A stretch of 52,962 nucleotides of DNA from Haliea salexigens DSM 19537 (GCF_000423125.1 NZ_AUHJ01000020.1:1-52962), one strand, 5' to 3'; shown: positions 26,000 to 35,310, numbered from the stretch's first letter. Notes: generated by a model not told the origin, from the letters alone. Numbers and translations: made by a program.

Positions 26000-26028
26000 C
26001 AGCGTACGCTCGCCGTGCCACCCGTCAA
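26000..26028 (-). promoter_or_regulatory. Possible promoter/operator of the valine operon
   Basis: On the minus strand a TTGACG hexamer (26023-26028) is followed after 16 bases by TACGCT (26001-26006), a weak -10. The latter lies inside a perfect ten-base palindrome AGCGTACGCT at 26001-26010, about 80 bases upstream of the aldehyde dehydrogenase ATG. An operator overlapping the -10 would suit repressor control, but the element is short and the -10 is poor. The rest of the 299-base gap between the divergent genes (25924-26222) includes an AT-rich patch at 26040-26100 and nothing else recognisable. Confidence 0.3.
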
Positions 26029-26222
26029 AGGGAGAAAATTGCGATATATATGGATTATATTGCTGCCTTATTGCGCCATTATGAGCTATTTAAGTAACCA
26101 GAGGCACTACACACCCCGCTGCCCGCGCACCGACGGCATGCCCGGTCGCGTGCGCATCATGCAAATTGGCCCCACCAGCGCTAGACTGCGCTCGTCACTC
26201 CAGCAACCGGACGAGCCCGGCC

Positions 26223-26678
26223 ATGCCACGCAGAACCATCACCCTGCCCGAACACTTTCTCTTCGCAACGCACTATGACGTGCTCTACAGCGACGTGAAC
26301 GCTGCCAACCACCTGGGCGCCGACCGCCTGCTGTCCATCGCCATGGAGGCGCAGTTGCGCTTTATCCGCCAGCTCGGCCACAGCAAGGCGATCGCCTTCG
26401 AGGAGGCAGGGCTGATCATGGCGCACGCGGAAACCGCCTACCTGGCGGAAGCGGACTATGGCGACCGGCTGCGGGTGGAGCTGGGGGCGCGTGAGGTTGA
26501 GCAGAAAAGCTTCCAGTTCGTCTACCGCATCAGCAAGGACGACAGCGGCGAGGAGGTGGCGCGGGTTGCAACCACCCTGCTGTTCTTCGACTACCAGACC
26601 CGCCGGGTGGTGGCCGTGCCCGATGATTTCCGCGCCCAGGTCACAGCGCCCGCCGTGAGCCCACCATGGCCTGGATGA
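26223..26678 (+). CDS. Hotdog-fold thioesterase family protein
   Basis: The 151-residue product resembles 4-hydroxybenzoyl-CoA thioesterase-like (4HBT/FcbC-type) hotdog proteins. These have a conserved opening strand and helix, here HYDVLYSDVNAANHLGADRLLSIAMEAQLRFI, with Asp and Asn-His in place of the usual D-x-x-x-H-x-N. The central strands AHAETAYLAEADYGDRLRVEL and the late FFDYQTRRVVAVPDDF block complete the fold. It probably hydrolyses an acyl-CoA. Start ATG 26223 is used because the longer frame begins with TTG and adds no family sequence; its RBS is weak. Its 3' end overlaps the Na/Pi transporter gene by 13 bases. It diverges from the valine operon. Confidence 0.82.
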   Translation: MPRRTITLPEHFLFATHYDVLYSDVNAANHLGADRLLSIAMEAQLRFIRQLGHSKAIAFEEAGLIMAHAETAYLAEADYGDRLRVELGAREVEQKSFQFVYRISKDDSGEEVARVATTLLFFDYQTRRVVAVPDDFRAQVTAPAVSPPWPG

Positions 26679-28279
26679 CACTGACCCTGTCCCTCGGGGG
26701 GCTGGGGCTGCTGCTGCTGGGCATGTCCATGATGACCGACGGTCTCAAAGCCGCCGCCGGCAACGCACTGCAGGGATTTCTGGAGCGCTCCACCCGTACA
26801 CGCTTGCGCGCGGCGCTCGCCGGCTTCGGCATTACCGCCGTCGTACAGTCTTCCAGCGCCGTCATCGTCGCCACCCTGGGGTTTACCAACGCCGGTATGC
26901 TGCGACTGAAACAGGCTGCCTGGGTGGTCTTCGGCAGCAACGTGGGCACCACCATGACGGCCTGGATCGTCGCCCTCATCGGCCTGCGCATCAAGGTTGA
27001 GGTGGTGGCATTACCGCTGATTGGCCTCGGCATGTTGCTCAAATTGTTTGGCAACAACCGTCGCGCAGCACATATCGGCATCGCCCTCGCGGGCTTTGGC
27101 CTGCTGTTCCTCGGCCTGGGCATGCTGCGTGATGCCTTCATTGACGTTGCCGACTGGATACCCATTGAACGCCTGGGAACCTCCGGGGCCAGCGGCATTG
27201 TGCTCGGTGTGCTGTTCGGCGCCCTGCTCACCGCCCTGATTCAGTCGTCCTCCGCAGCGCTGGCCATTGTGCTCACCGCATCGGTTACGGGGGTGCTAAC
27301 GCCGTTGCTGGGCGCCTCACTCGTCATCGGCGCCAACATCGGCACCACCGCCACCAGCCTGCTGGCCAGCATGGGTGCCACGGCAAACGCGCGCCGCCTG
27401 GCGCTGGTGCATGTCGCGGAAAAAATGTTCACGGGCCTGATTGCGCTGATCCTGCTGGGCCCGCTGTGGTGGGTGTCCGAGCAGCTCTCCGGCGGGGGCG
27501 CCGGGCGCACCAACATCAGCACCGGGCTGGCGCTTTTCCACACACTGTTCAACCTGCTCGGCCTGCTGCTGATGTGGCTGCTTGCGGACCGGTTGCTGCG
27601 CCTGGTGGAGCGCTGGGTGAAGCAACCCGAACTGACGTCGGAACGGCTGCGTTACCTCGACGATACGGTGCTGGCCCTGCCGGCGATGGGCGTCAATGCC
27701 ATGCACTCCGAAATCAAGCGCGTGTTCAAGCAGTTGCTCTCGCGCGGGGGGATAATCATCGATCCGGACCGGGAACCGGCGGCAGAAGAAACACTGCACA
27801 CCGGTGTGCTGCTGGCGGCAATCGCCGAATACGGCAACCGCATTGGTGCCCAGCACCTCGACAACGGCCTGTCCGAGCAGTTTCTCAACCTGAACTGGGT
27901 GCGCGAGGAATGCATGCAACTGCGCGACCTGTTCCTGGAACTGGCGGAAATTCCGCAAGCGGACATCACCGCAGCGCTGACACCGGCTCTGCAGGAGGCA
28001 CTGCTGGGCCTCATGCGCAGCGGCGAACTCAAGCAATTGACCCTGGAGGCGCGCCTGGAGCGCAAACAGCTACTGAAACGACTGCGCCGACAGCGGCGGG
28101 CCGAGTTGCTGGAGCAGATCGGCTCTGGCCTGCTGAGCGCACCAGAGGCCACACGCAGGCTGCATGTGGTGGCCCTGCTTGAAGACAGCGCCAAGCGTAT
28201 TCTCCACATCGCCGAGGTGATCCATCCGCAGGCGGCCTCGGGGGAAAACAATGAACCCGCGCCCGCGGAGGCGCGGTGA
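26666..28279 (+). CDS. Na/Pi cotransporter family protein with PhoU-like C-terminal domain
   Basis: The 537-residue product has two inverted transport repeats. Each carries the SLC34/NptA signature QSSSA (AVVQSSSAVIVATLGF near residue 55 and ALIQSSSAALAIVLTAS near residue 195) followed by GSNVGTTMTAW or GANIGTTATSLL. About eight membrane helices occupy residues 1-310. The final 200 residues are soluble, helical and charged, like the PhoU-type domain of YjbB-class proteins. It likely moves phosphate coupled to sodium; in bacteria several members export phosphate. The ATG at 26666 lies within the thioesterase gene, and a second in-frame ATG at 26675 is possible. Confidence 0.92.
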   Translation: MAWMTLTLSLGGLGLLLLGMSMMTDGLKAAAGNALQGFLERSTRTRLRAALAGFGITAVVQSSSAVIVATLGFTNAGMLRLKQAAWVVFGSNVGTTMTAWIVALIGLRIKVEVVALPLIGLGMLLKLFGNNRRAAHIGIALAGFGLLFLGLGMLRDAFIDVADWIPIERLGTSGASGIVLGVLFGALLTALIQSSSAALAIVLTASVTGVLTPLLGASLVIGANIGTTATSLLASMGATANARRLALVHVAEKMFTGLIALILLGPLWWVSEQLSGGGAGRTNISTGLALFHTLFNLLGLLLMWLLADRLLRLVERWVKQPELTSERLRYLDDTVLALPAMGVNAMHSEIKRVFKQLLSRGGIIIDPDREPAAEETLHTGVLLAAIAEYGNRIGAQHLDNGLSEQFLNLNWVREECMQLRDLFLELAEIPQADITAALTPALQEALLGLMRSGELKQLTLEARLERKQLLKRLRRQRRAELLEQIGSGLLSAPEATRRLHVVALLEDSAKRILHIAEVIHPQAASGENNEPAPAEAR

Positions 28280-28367
28280 CCCCGCACCCGGGAAAGTTCA
28301 AGTATTTACGCCACGCCCGGGGCGCTGCCGGGAAGCATGGCCACAACCGGGTTTTTCCGGCCCAATA

Positions 28368-28381
28368 GGTCAGAATTGACC
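28368..28381. repeat. Short inverted repeat upstream of the alcohol dehydrogenase gene
   Basis: GGTCA at 28368-28372 and TGACC at 28377-28381 form an inverted repeat around GAAT, 31 bases before the ATG at 28413. It could be a half-site pair for a regulator, but with five-base arms it may be chance. Confidence 0.22.
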
Positions 28382-28412
28382 CCGACGATAATCCGCAAGA
28401 GTGCCTGATCGC

Positions 28413-30572
28413 ATGCGTTTCCTCGCTATACCCTTTATTTCCGCCTGCCTGATTGCCAGCCTGGCAAGCGCTGAACCTGTTACCGAAGCGCGCCTGCTCG
28501 CCGCCGGCAACGACGTGGACAACTGGTTGAGCTACGGCCGCGACTACAGCGAACAACGCTTCACACCCTTGGAGCAGATCGATGCCGGCAACGTGTCGGA
28601 ACTGGGCATGGCCTGGTACTTTGAAACCGACACGCACCTTGGCCTGCAGTCCACGCCACTGGCAATCGACGGTATCCTGTACTTCAGCGGCGCCTGGAAT
28701 ACCGTGTATGCGGTGGACGGCGCCAGCGGCAACATGCTTTGGTCCTTCGATCCCGAGGTGCCGCGCAGTAAAAGCATTACCGCCTGTTGCGGTGTGCTCA
28801 ACCGCGGCCTCGCCGCCTGGGATGACCTGCTGTATATCGGCACGCTGGACGGCCGACTCATCGCCATCGACCGCGCCACCGGCACCCTGCGCTGGTCGGC
28901 ACAGACCACCGACCCGAACCAGGCCTACTCCATCACCGGCGCGCCGCGTGTGGCCCGGGGCAAGGTATTCATTGGCAATGGCGGCTCCGAGTTTGGCACT
29001 CGCGGTTTCGTCAGCGCCTACGATGCCGCCAGCGGGGAACTGGCCTGGCGCTTTTACACCGTGCCCGGTAACCCTGCCGACGGTTTCGAGAATGCCGCCA
29101 TGGAGCGCGCGGCTGAAACCTGGAATGGCGAGTGGTGGAAGTATGGCGGCGGCGGCACGGTGTGGGACAGCATCGTCTACGACCCCGAGTTCAACCAGCT
29201 CTACCTCGGCGTAGGCAACGGTGCGCCGCACAACCGACGCATCCGCAGCCCGGGCGGCGGAGACAACCTGTATCTCACCTCCATCGTAGCCCTGAACCCC
29301 GATACCGGCGAATACCTCTGGCACTACCAACAAGTGCCAGGCGACAACTGGGATTACACTGCCAGCCAGCAGATGACACTCGCGGAAATCCCCTGGGAAG
29401 GGCAGCAGCGCAAAGTGATACTGCATGCGCCCAAGGCCGGCTTTGTATACATCGTGGACCGCGAAACGGGCAAACTGCTCTCCGCAGAGCCCTACACCAC
29501 CGTAACCTGGGCCAGTGGCTACGACCTTGATACCGGCCGTCCCCAGGAAAACCCGGGGCAGGACTACGATGGTGAGCCCGCCATGGTGTTCCCTTCTGCC
29601 ATGGGCGGGCACAACTGGCACCCCATGGCCTACAGCCCGGATACCGGTTTACTGTACATCCCGGAGCTGGACATGGGCATGGAGTTCAACGAGATCGATG
29701 CCGTTGACTACAAGCACCTGCGGCGCCACTACAACACCGGCTACGAGCTTTCCGGTGAGGCCTACTCCCAGGCCTTCACCCAGGCCATGCTCACGCACCT
29801 GCCCAAAGCCAGCCTGCTGGCCTGGGACCCGGTACGCCAGCAAGCGGCCTGGAAGCTGCCCCACCCCTACACGCACAATGGCGGGGTACTGGCCACCGGC
29901 GGCAACCTGGTGTTCCAGGGCACCTCGGACGGGCGCTTTATCGCCGTACGCGCCGATAATGGCGAGCTGCTCTGGACCTTCCCGATGGAGACCAGTGTCA
30001 TGGCCGGGCCGATCAGCTATCGGGTCAACGGCGAGCAATACATCGCGGTCACGGCAGGGCGCGGCGGGGCGCTGATGATGAACATGGGCAAGACTTACCC
30101 CACCGGCAACCCCAACAACCGGCTGGTCGCCTTCAAACTCGGCGCATCCGGCGCACTGCCCGTGACACCCACCGTCGAACGCCCCTCGCCACCGTCCATG
30201 CCCGAAGCGAGCGAGGACCAGATCGCCGAAGGGCGCAACCTGTTCAACCGCTTCTGTGCCCGCTGCCACGGCGCCGACGTGGTGGGTGACGGCTCAATAC
30301 CCGACCTGCGCTATCTGGCACCGGTTTGGCACGAGAACTTTGCCGCTGTGGTCCGGGAAGGACTGATGGAACAGGCCGGCATGCCGCGCTTTGATGATGT
30401 GCTCGATGCCGCGCAGGTAGACAACGTCCACGCCTACGTGATTTCACGCGCTCACGAGGACTACGCGTTGCGCACGGAGCAGGGCTGGCTGGCCCGCGCG
30501 CGCAACTACCTCACAGACAAGGCAGCACAACTCGCCGCATGGCTGGTACGCAGGGACGCGACCACGGACTGA
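28413..30572 (+). CDS. PQQ-dependent quinohemoprotein alcohol dehydrogenase
   Basis: The 719-residue product has a signal peptide (FLAIPFISACLIASLASA) and is periplasmic. The eight-bladed propeller shows tryptophan-docking repeats such as VYAVDGASGNMLWSFDP. Adjacent cysteines (ITACCGVLNRG, Cys125-126) form the unusual disulfide over PQQ, and the catalytic Asp314 lies in PGDNWDYTAS. Two residues after that Asp is Thr, not Asp, which predicts Ca2+ rather than lanthanide at the active site. A cytochrome c domain follows with heme motif CARCH (Cys615). It is therefore a type II soluble enzyme oxidising alcohols and passing electrons to a cytochrome. ATG 28413 is preferred to GTG 28401 for the clean signal peptide. 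No PQQ synthesis genes are in the window. Confidence 0.92.
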   Translation: MRFLAIPFISACLIASLASAEPVTEARLLAAGNDVDNWLSYGRDYSEQRFTPLEQIDAGNVSELGMAWYFETDTHLGLQSTPLAIDGILYFSGAWNTVYAVDGASGNMLWSFDPEVPRSKSITACCGVLNRGLAAWDDLLYIGTLDGRLIAIDRATGTLRWSAQTTDPNQAYSITGAPRVARGKVFIGNGGSEFGTRGFVSAYDAASGELAWRFYTVPGNPADGFENAAMERAAETWNGEWWKYGGGGTVWDSIVYDPEFNQLYLGVGNGAPHNRRIRSPGGGDNLYLTSIVALNPDTGEYLWHYQQVPGDNWDYTASQQMTLAEIPWEGQQRKVILHAPKAGFVYIVDRETGKLLSAEPYTTVTWASGYDLDTGRPQENPGQDYDGEPAMVFPSAMGGHNWHPMAYSPDTGLLYIPELDMGMEFNEIDAVDYKHLRRHYNTGYELSGEAYSQAFTQAMLTHLPKASLLAWDPVRQQAAWKLPHPYTHNGGVLATGGNLVFQGTSDGRFIAVRADNGELLWTFPMETSVMAGPISYRVNGEQYIAVTAGRGGALMMNMGKTYPTGNPNNRLVAFKLGASGALPVTPTVERPSPPSMPEASEDQIAEGRNLFNRFCARCHGADVVGDGSIPDLRYLAPVWHENFAAVVREGLMEQAGMPRFDDVLDAAQVDNVHAYVISRAHEDYALRTEQGWLARARNYLTDKAAQLAAWLVRRDATTD

Positions 30573-30592
30573 CCCTGTCAGGACGCGAACCG

Positions 30593-30624
30593 GGTCACAC
30601 CAGCTTGTGTAACAAGTTGTGACC
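30593..30624. repeat. Nested inverted repeat after the alcohol dehydrogenase gene
   Basis: GGTCACA at 30593-30599 pairs with TGTGACC at 30618-30624, and inside them CTTG and CAAG pair around TGTAA. The resulting interrupted hairpin starts 20 bases after the alcohol dehydrogenase stop. It has no T-run. It could be a factor-dependent terminator, an mRNA-stabilising structure or an operator for the downstream cyclase gene. Confidence 0.35.
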
Positions 30625-30704
30625 TGTGCGCCGCTGACGTATCCTGCCTCGCTTGGCAAGATGGTGGCTCCATCCTGAACGCTTCACGCACAACAACCCG
30701 GTTA

Positions 30705-33647
30705 TTGCGCAACTGGCTAACCCCCTCGTGGTTGCTGCTGGCGAGCCTGCTATCGCCTTCCGGCTTTGCGCTGAACCCGGACCGCCTGCCCAGCCAGTAC
30801 CTCTTTGACCGCTTCGGCCGCGAGGAGGGCCTGCCCTCCGATACCGTCTGGATAGCCCGGTCTGACCTGAATGGATTCCTCTGGCTGGGGACCAAGAACG
30901 GCCTGGCGCGCTTCGACGGCGTCAGCTTCACGCTCTTCAACAAGCAGAATCAACCGGCTTTTCGCTCCAACGATATCCGCGACATCGAAATCCTCGATGA
31001 CGGCAGCATGTGGCTCGCCACCTACGGCGGAGGCGTCCTGCATTATGTCGACGGGGAGTTCACTGCGTATACAACAGCGGAGGGGCTCAGCGACGACATC
31101 GTGCACGATGTGCTGCCAGCCGCCGACGGCACACTGTGGTTCGCGACCAGTCAGGGCCTGTCGCGACTGCGCGGCAAGGAGATGCGCAGCTGGACGCAGG
31201 ATGATGGCCTGGTGGACAACCGTACTTTCCGCCTGCTGGAAGAACCAGGCGGCGCCATTTGGGTAAGTACCCTGACCAATGGACTCAGTCGCTTCGATGG
31301 CGCCCACTTCACCAACTTCACCGAAGGCAGTGGCCTGGATTCGACCCAGGTACACCTGCTCCACAATGACCCCGAACTCGGGCCGATGGCGGCGACGGCG
31401 GCAGGCACCACCTACCGCCTGACCGAGTCCGGGCCGATAGTCCATGAGAGTGCGGCGCTGCAGACGGGGATGACTCTGCATTCGGCGCTGCGCGACCGTC
31501 ACGGCAATCTGTGGTTGGGTACGTATGGCGATGGCCTCTGGCGGGTGAGCAAGAATGGCAGTCTGCAGGCCTTCCCGCTCGCCACCAAGCAGCCAGGTTA
31601 TGTTTTCGAGCTGGCCGAGGATGCCGAGGGCAACGTCTGGGCGGCGACCATGCACGGTGTTCACCGCCTGCGCGACAGCGACTTCCTGCAATTCGGCCCG
31701 GCGGAGGGCCTTGGTGCCGCCACCTTCGTAGTAACGCAAGCCCCGGACGACAGCATCTGGACGGGCACCGAGGGCAGCGGACTGTTCCGCCTGAGCACCG
31801 ATCATGAGGTTACCCAATTCACCCGCGAACAGGGGCTGTCCAGCAACGACATCTCATCATTGCTCGCGGAGCCCGATGGCTCACTCTGGGTTGGCACCTT
31901 TGGCGGCGGGCTGAACCACCTGCACACTGACGGCTCAGTCACGCAGTACGGCAAGGAAAAGGGCCTGATCAATAGCCACGTCATGGGGCTGCAACGCGAT
32001 GCCAGCGGTCGCCTCTGGGTCGTCACCGATGGCGGGCTCGTATGGTTTGATGCGCGCAGGAAGCGCTTTGTTGAGGAAACAAGCCTGCCGGCCACCTTGC
32101 TCCGGGAGATCCGCAGCGATGCGCTGGGGCGCCTCTGGCTCACCAGCAACGGTGGCCTGATGCAACTCACAGGAGACGGCTACACGCTCTGGACCGAAGA
32201 AGAAGGCCTGGGCAGTAACCTGGTTAGCACAACGTATACCGATGCTGAAGGTGTGGTCTGGATAGGTAGCAGGGAATCGGGTCTGTCGCGGCTGGAGGGA
32301 GACCAGCTGTTTCAGTTCACGCTGGGGCACGGCCTGCCGCAGCTCTCCGTGCTGGCTATTCTCGAGGATGACACCGGGCGATTGTGGATGAGCGGTGCGG
32401 ACGGGCTGGTCTCGGTGGAGCGCGCGGCGCTGAACGCGGTGGCGCGCGGCGAGTCGAAACGCTTCCGGGCCAGGCTGTACGATGAAACCGACGGCCTGCG
32501 CTCCGCACAGTTCCTCGGTGGCTTTCAGCCCGCGGGCTGGAAGGCACGGGATGGGCGGCTCTGGTTCCCGACCAACCAGGGGCTGGTGGCTGTCGTGCCG
32601 GGAGATTTCAGCACCCTGCCGCCACCGCCGCCGCCGCTGATTGAGGCGGTGCGTGTGAACGGCGAGCGTATCCCACTCGCGGACCCGTTGCTGCTGCCCG
32701 CCGATGCCTCCACCCTGGAAGTGGACTACACGGTGCCGCGACTGGGTGCGCCACACACACTGCGCTTCGAATACCTGCTGGAAGGCTTTGACCGCGACTG
32801 GCACCGGGTGGGCAGCCGGCGCACCGCATACTTCACCGGCCTGCCCCCTGGGTCGCTCTCCCTGCGGGTTGCCGCATCCAACCACGACGCCGCCCAGGAC
32901 GCATCACCGCGCGGCGCGGAGGTGAACCTGGACATATACCGGGCGCCTTTCTGGTACCAGACGTGGTGGTTCCGGATCATCGCCGGCTTGCTTGCAGTGC
33001 TGCTCGCCCATCGCCTCTACCTCCTGGCCATTCGTCGCGCCATGCTGCGCGAGAGACAGCTTGAGCTTCTGGTCAACCGGCGTACGCGCGAACTACAGAT
33101 TGCCCTATCAAAGGTGCAGGAAATCTCCCGCATCGACAGCCTCACCGGGCTTGCCAACCGACGCTTTCTGGATGAGAACCTGGATAGTACCTGGGCGCAG
33201 TGCGGCGAGCAGCACGCACCGGTCAGCATCATCATGCTGGATATCGACTGCTTCAAACAGTACAACGACGCGGTCGGCCACATCGCCGGAGATGAATGCC
33301 TGCGCAAGGTAGCCGAGGCGCTGCAGTCCGGCGTGTTGCGCGACGAAGACCTCGTGGCGCGCTACGGCGGCGAGGAGTTTCTGGCGCTGCTGCCCGGTGC
33401 GGATGTCGGCGCTGTGACGCAGGTGGCTCAGCGTATCCGCTCACTGGTGAAGGACTTGAGAATCCCCCATCCCAACAGTCCGGTTTCAGACTACCTGACC
33501 GTCAGTGTCGGTGGCGCTACTGCCTGGCCTGCGGAGAAAGGCACACCGGACGAACTGATCCAGCGCGCTGACCAGGCGCTCTATGCCGCCAAGGCCGCCG
33601 GCCGCGACCGGGTGCGTATCGAGGAAAACAACGGTCAAATGCGGTAG
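30705..33647 (+). CDS. Diguanylate cyclase with periplasmic two-component-regulator propeller
   Basis: The 980-residue product has a signal peptide (WLLLASLLSPSGFALNP) and then repeated propeller motifs (LPSDTVWIARSDLNGFLWLG and many similar ones, about residues 40-640). A Y_Y_Y domain at about 660-745 and one membrane helix near 755-775 follow. A short coiled segment leads to a GGDEF domain with YGGEEF near residue 888. The inhibitory I-site RxxD is present as RDED exactly five residues before GGEEF. It should make cyclic-di-GMP in response to an external signal, in the manner of hybrid sensors built on SusR-like propellers. No ATG fits: the frame opens at TTG 30705 without a clear RBS, and an upstream in-frame CTG at 30675 has no signal peptide directly after it. 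Confidence 0.9.
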   Translation: MRNWLTPSWLLLASLLSPSGFALNPDRLPSQYLFDRFGREEGLPSDTVWIARSDLNGFLWLGTKNGLARFDGVSFTLFNKQNQPAFRSNDIRDIEILDDGSMWLATYGGGVLHYVDGEFTAYTTAEGLSDDIVHDVLPAADGTLWFATSQGLSRLRGKEMRSWTQDDGLVDNRTFRLLEEPGGAIWVSTLTNGLSRFDGAHFTNFTEGSGLDSTQVHLLHNDPELGPMAATAAGTTYRLTESGPIVHESAALQTGMTLHSALRDRHGNLWLGTYGDGLWRVSKNGSLQAFPLATKQPGYVFELAEDAEGNVWAATMHGVHRLRDSDFLQFGPAEGLGAATFVVTQAPDDSIWTGTEGSGLFRLSTDHEVTQFTREQGLSSNDISSLLAEPDGSLWVGTFGGGLNHLHTDGSVTQYGKEKGLINSHVMGLQRDASGRLWVVTDGGLVWFDARRKRFVEETSLPATLLREIRSDALGRLWLTSNGGLMQLTGDGYTLWTEEEGLGSNLVSTTYTDAEGVVWIGSRESGLSRLEGDQLFQFTLGHGLPQLSVLAILEDDTGRLWMSGADGLVSVERAALNAVARGESKRFRARLYDETDGLRSAQFLGGFQPAGWKARDGRLWFPTNQGLVAVVPGDFSTLPPPPPPLIEAVRVNGERIPLADPLLLPADASTLEVDYTVPRLGAPHTLRFEYLLEGFDRDWHRVGSRRTAYFTGLPPGSLSLRVAASNHDAAQDASPRGAEVNLDIYRAPFWYQTWWFRIIAGLLAVLLAHRLYLLAIRRAMLRERQLELLVNRRTRELQIALSKVQEISRIDSLTGLANRRFLDENLDSTWAQCGEQHAPVSIIMLDIDCFKQYNDAVGHIAGDECLRKVAEALQSGVLRDEDLVARYGGEEFLALLPGADVGAVTQVAQRIRSLVKDLRIPHPNSPVSDYLTVSVGGATAWPAEKGTPDELIQRADQALYAAKAAGRDRVRIEENNGQMR

Positions 33648-34987
33648 CAGGGCTGATAGTCGAACTCACCCTCACCCAGCTTCATGCGCTTCTCCTTGAC
33701 CAGCAGGCGCAGCAGGCGGTCCATGTGCTGCAGTAACGCGACGTCGCCGTGCAATTGATAAGGCCCGTGACGCGCCACCTGCTCAATGCCGAAGGTCTTT
33801 ACATTCCCCGCCACCAGGCCTGAAAACGCACAGCGCAACTGACTGGCAAGCTCGTGACCGGGCAGCGCCGAGCGCAGGTCCAGCGCCGCCATGTTCTTGT
33901 GGGTGGGCAGGAAAGGCCGCTGCAGCGCCGGGGCAATCGCCAGTTCCCAGTTGAAATAGTAGGCCTGCTGCAATTTGCGTCGCCGCACGTGCTGGGTCTG
34001 CACCGCCTTGCGCACGGCGGCGCCCACTTCATCGGGGGCACCCAGTATGATCCGGTAGTGATCGCGTACGCCCTCTCCCAGGCAGCCGACAAGGAACCGC
34101 TCCAACTCGCTGAAGTACTCGGCACAGCGCCTTGGCCCGGCGAATACCAGCGGCAGACTCTGCGCGTTGTCGGGGTGCATCAGAATCGACAGCAGGTAGA
34201 GGATTTCCTCCACCGTGCCGACACCCCCGGGAAACACCACAATCGCGTGCGCCAGCCGCACGAAGGCTTCCAGCCGCTTTTCGATATCGGGCATGATCAC
34301 CAGTTCGTTAACGATCGCGTTGGGGGACTCTGAGGCGATAATGCCGGGTTCACTGATACCGATATAGCGGCCGCTCTTGATCTGCTGTTTGGCATGGCCG
34401 ACGGCGGCGCCCTTCATCGGGCCCTTCATGGCACCAATGCCGCAGCCGGTGACGATATCCAGGCCGCGCAAGCCCAGCGCGTAACCTACGGCCTTGGCGT
34501 AGTCGTACTCGTCGCGCGGAATGGCATGACCGCCCCAGCACACTACAAGGCGGGGCTCCTGGTTGGGGCGCACAACATCGGCGTTGCGCAGAATACGAAA
34601 CACCTGGTCTGTGGGGTCTGCCGCGCCGGCTACCGGCTGAGCCGAGTGGCGAATCTCCGTGTAGACGATGTCACGCAGCGCGGCGAACAGGTGTTCCCGC
34701 AGGCCACGAATCATGCGCCCATCGACAAAGGCCTGCGCCGGGGCATTGAACACCTCCAGCCGCAAGCCGCGTGGCTGCGGCACAAACTGCAGATCGAAGT
34801 CCGAGAAGTCGGCGTAGATCTTCGCCGCGTCGTCCTTGTTGCTGTCAGTGTTGAGAATAGCCAGTGCACAGCGCCGGTAGAGGTCGAACAGCTCGCCGCG
34901 GGTGGTGGTAAAGGCCTCAATTTCCGCCTGGGACAGCAAGTTCAGTGAATGAATGGGGTTGACGATGGCATGTGCGCGCTTGTCCAT
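33635..34987 (-). CDS. ppnN: Pyrimidine/purine nucleotide 5'-monophosphate nucleosidase PpnN
   Basis: The 450-residue product is a PpnN (YgdH) protein, which splits nucleoside monophosphates into base and ribose 5-phosphate and is known in E. coli to be stimulated by ppGpp. The LOG/lysine-decarboxylase-like core shows LVVCWGGHAIPRDEYDYAKAV, GAMKGPMKGAAVGHAKQQ and the diagnostic VVFPGGVGTVEEILYLLSIL. N- and C-terminal extensions specific to PpnN are present (HSLNLLSQAEIEAF at the start and GEGEFDYQPCYRI at the end). Start ATG 34987 has GGAAGG nine bases upstream. It begins two bases after the DUF6482 gene and overlaps the cyclase gene tail-to-tail by 13 bases. Confidence 0.95.
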   Translation of the reverse strand: MDKRAHAIVNPIHSLNLLSQAEIEAFTTTRGELFDLYRRCALAILNTDSNKDDAAKIYADFSDFDLQFVPQPRGLRLEVFNAPAQAFVDGRMIRGLREHLFAALRDIVYTEIRHSAQPVAGAADPTDQVFRILRNADVVRPNQEPRLVVCWGGHAIPRDEYDYAKAVGYALGLRGLDIVTGCGIGAMKGPMKGAAVGHAKQQIKSGRYIGISEPGIIASESPNAIVNELVIMPDIEKRLEAFVRLAHAIVVFPGGVGTVEEILYLLSILMHPDNAQSLPLVFAGPRRCAEYFSELERFLVGCLGEGVRDHYRIILGAPDEVGAAVRKAVQTQHVRRRKLQQAYYFNWELAIAPALQRPFLPTHKNMAALDLRSALPGHELASQLRCAFSGLVAGNVKTFGIEQVARHGPYQLHGDVALLQHMDRLLRLLVKEKRMKLGEGEFDYQPCYRI

Positions 34988-34989
34988 TG

Positions 34990-35310
34990 TCACTGGCCTT
35001 CCGGGAAATCGCCCCAATCGCGCGCGAGCGGCACCTCCAGGCTGTTGTCGCCGACGCGCACCGGCTGCCCCACCATTTCATCGTAGGCGCTCTGGTGGCG
35101 CAGAAACAGGGCCGGGACTGGCACCGCTGCCAGGCGCTGCTTCATCGCGGTAATGTTGTGCGTGCGCAACGGCTTGCCATCGGCCTCGGTGACCAACAAC
35201 GGGTCACCCCCGAAATCGGCGTAGGCCAGGTAAATGCTGAAATCCAGCGAGTGAATGACAACGCGAGTTAAACCCACACTGTGCTGCAGTTGTTGAAGCG
35301 TGATTTTCAC
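34990..35310 (-). CDS. DUF6482 family protein
   Basis: A 106-residue soluble protein starting at GTG 35310 with AGGAA seven bases upstream. Its pattern (short N-terminal strands, SIYLAYADFGGDPLLVTEAD, LRTHNITAMKQRLAAVPVPA, LFLRHQSAYDEMVGQPVRVG, then LEVPLA) matches the small DUF6482 proteins common in Pseudomonas and relatives. No function is known. A longer frame up to 35370 adds residues unlike the family. The gene ends two bases before ppnN, so the two are surely co-transcribed. Confidence 0.78.
   Translation of the reverse strand: MKITLQQLQHSVGLTRVVIHSLDFSIYLAYADFGGDPLLVTEADGKPLRTHNITAMKQRLAAVPVPALFLRHQSAYDEMVGQPVRVGDNSLEVPLARDWGDFPEGQ

Noticed and set aside
28029-29621. A 530-codon minus-strand open frame across the Na/Pi transporter end and alcohol dehydrogenase start
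   Set aside because: It spans two well-supported genes and the gap between them, with low-complexity composition typical of antisense shadows.
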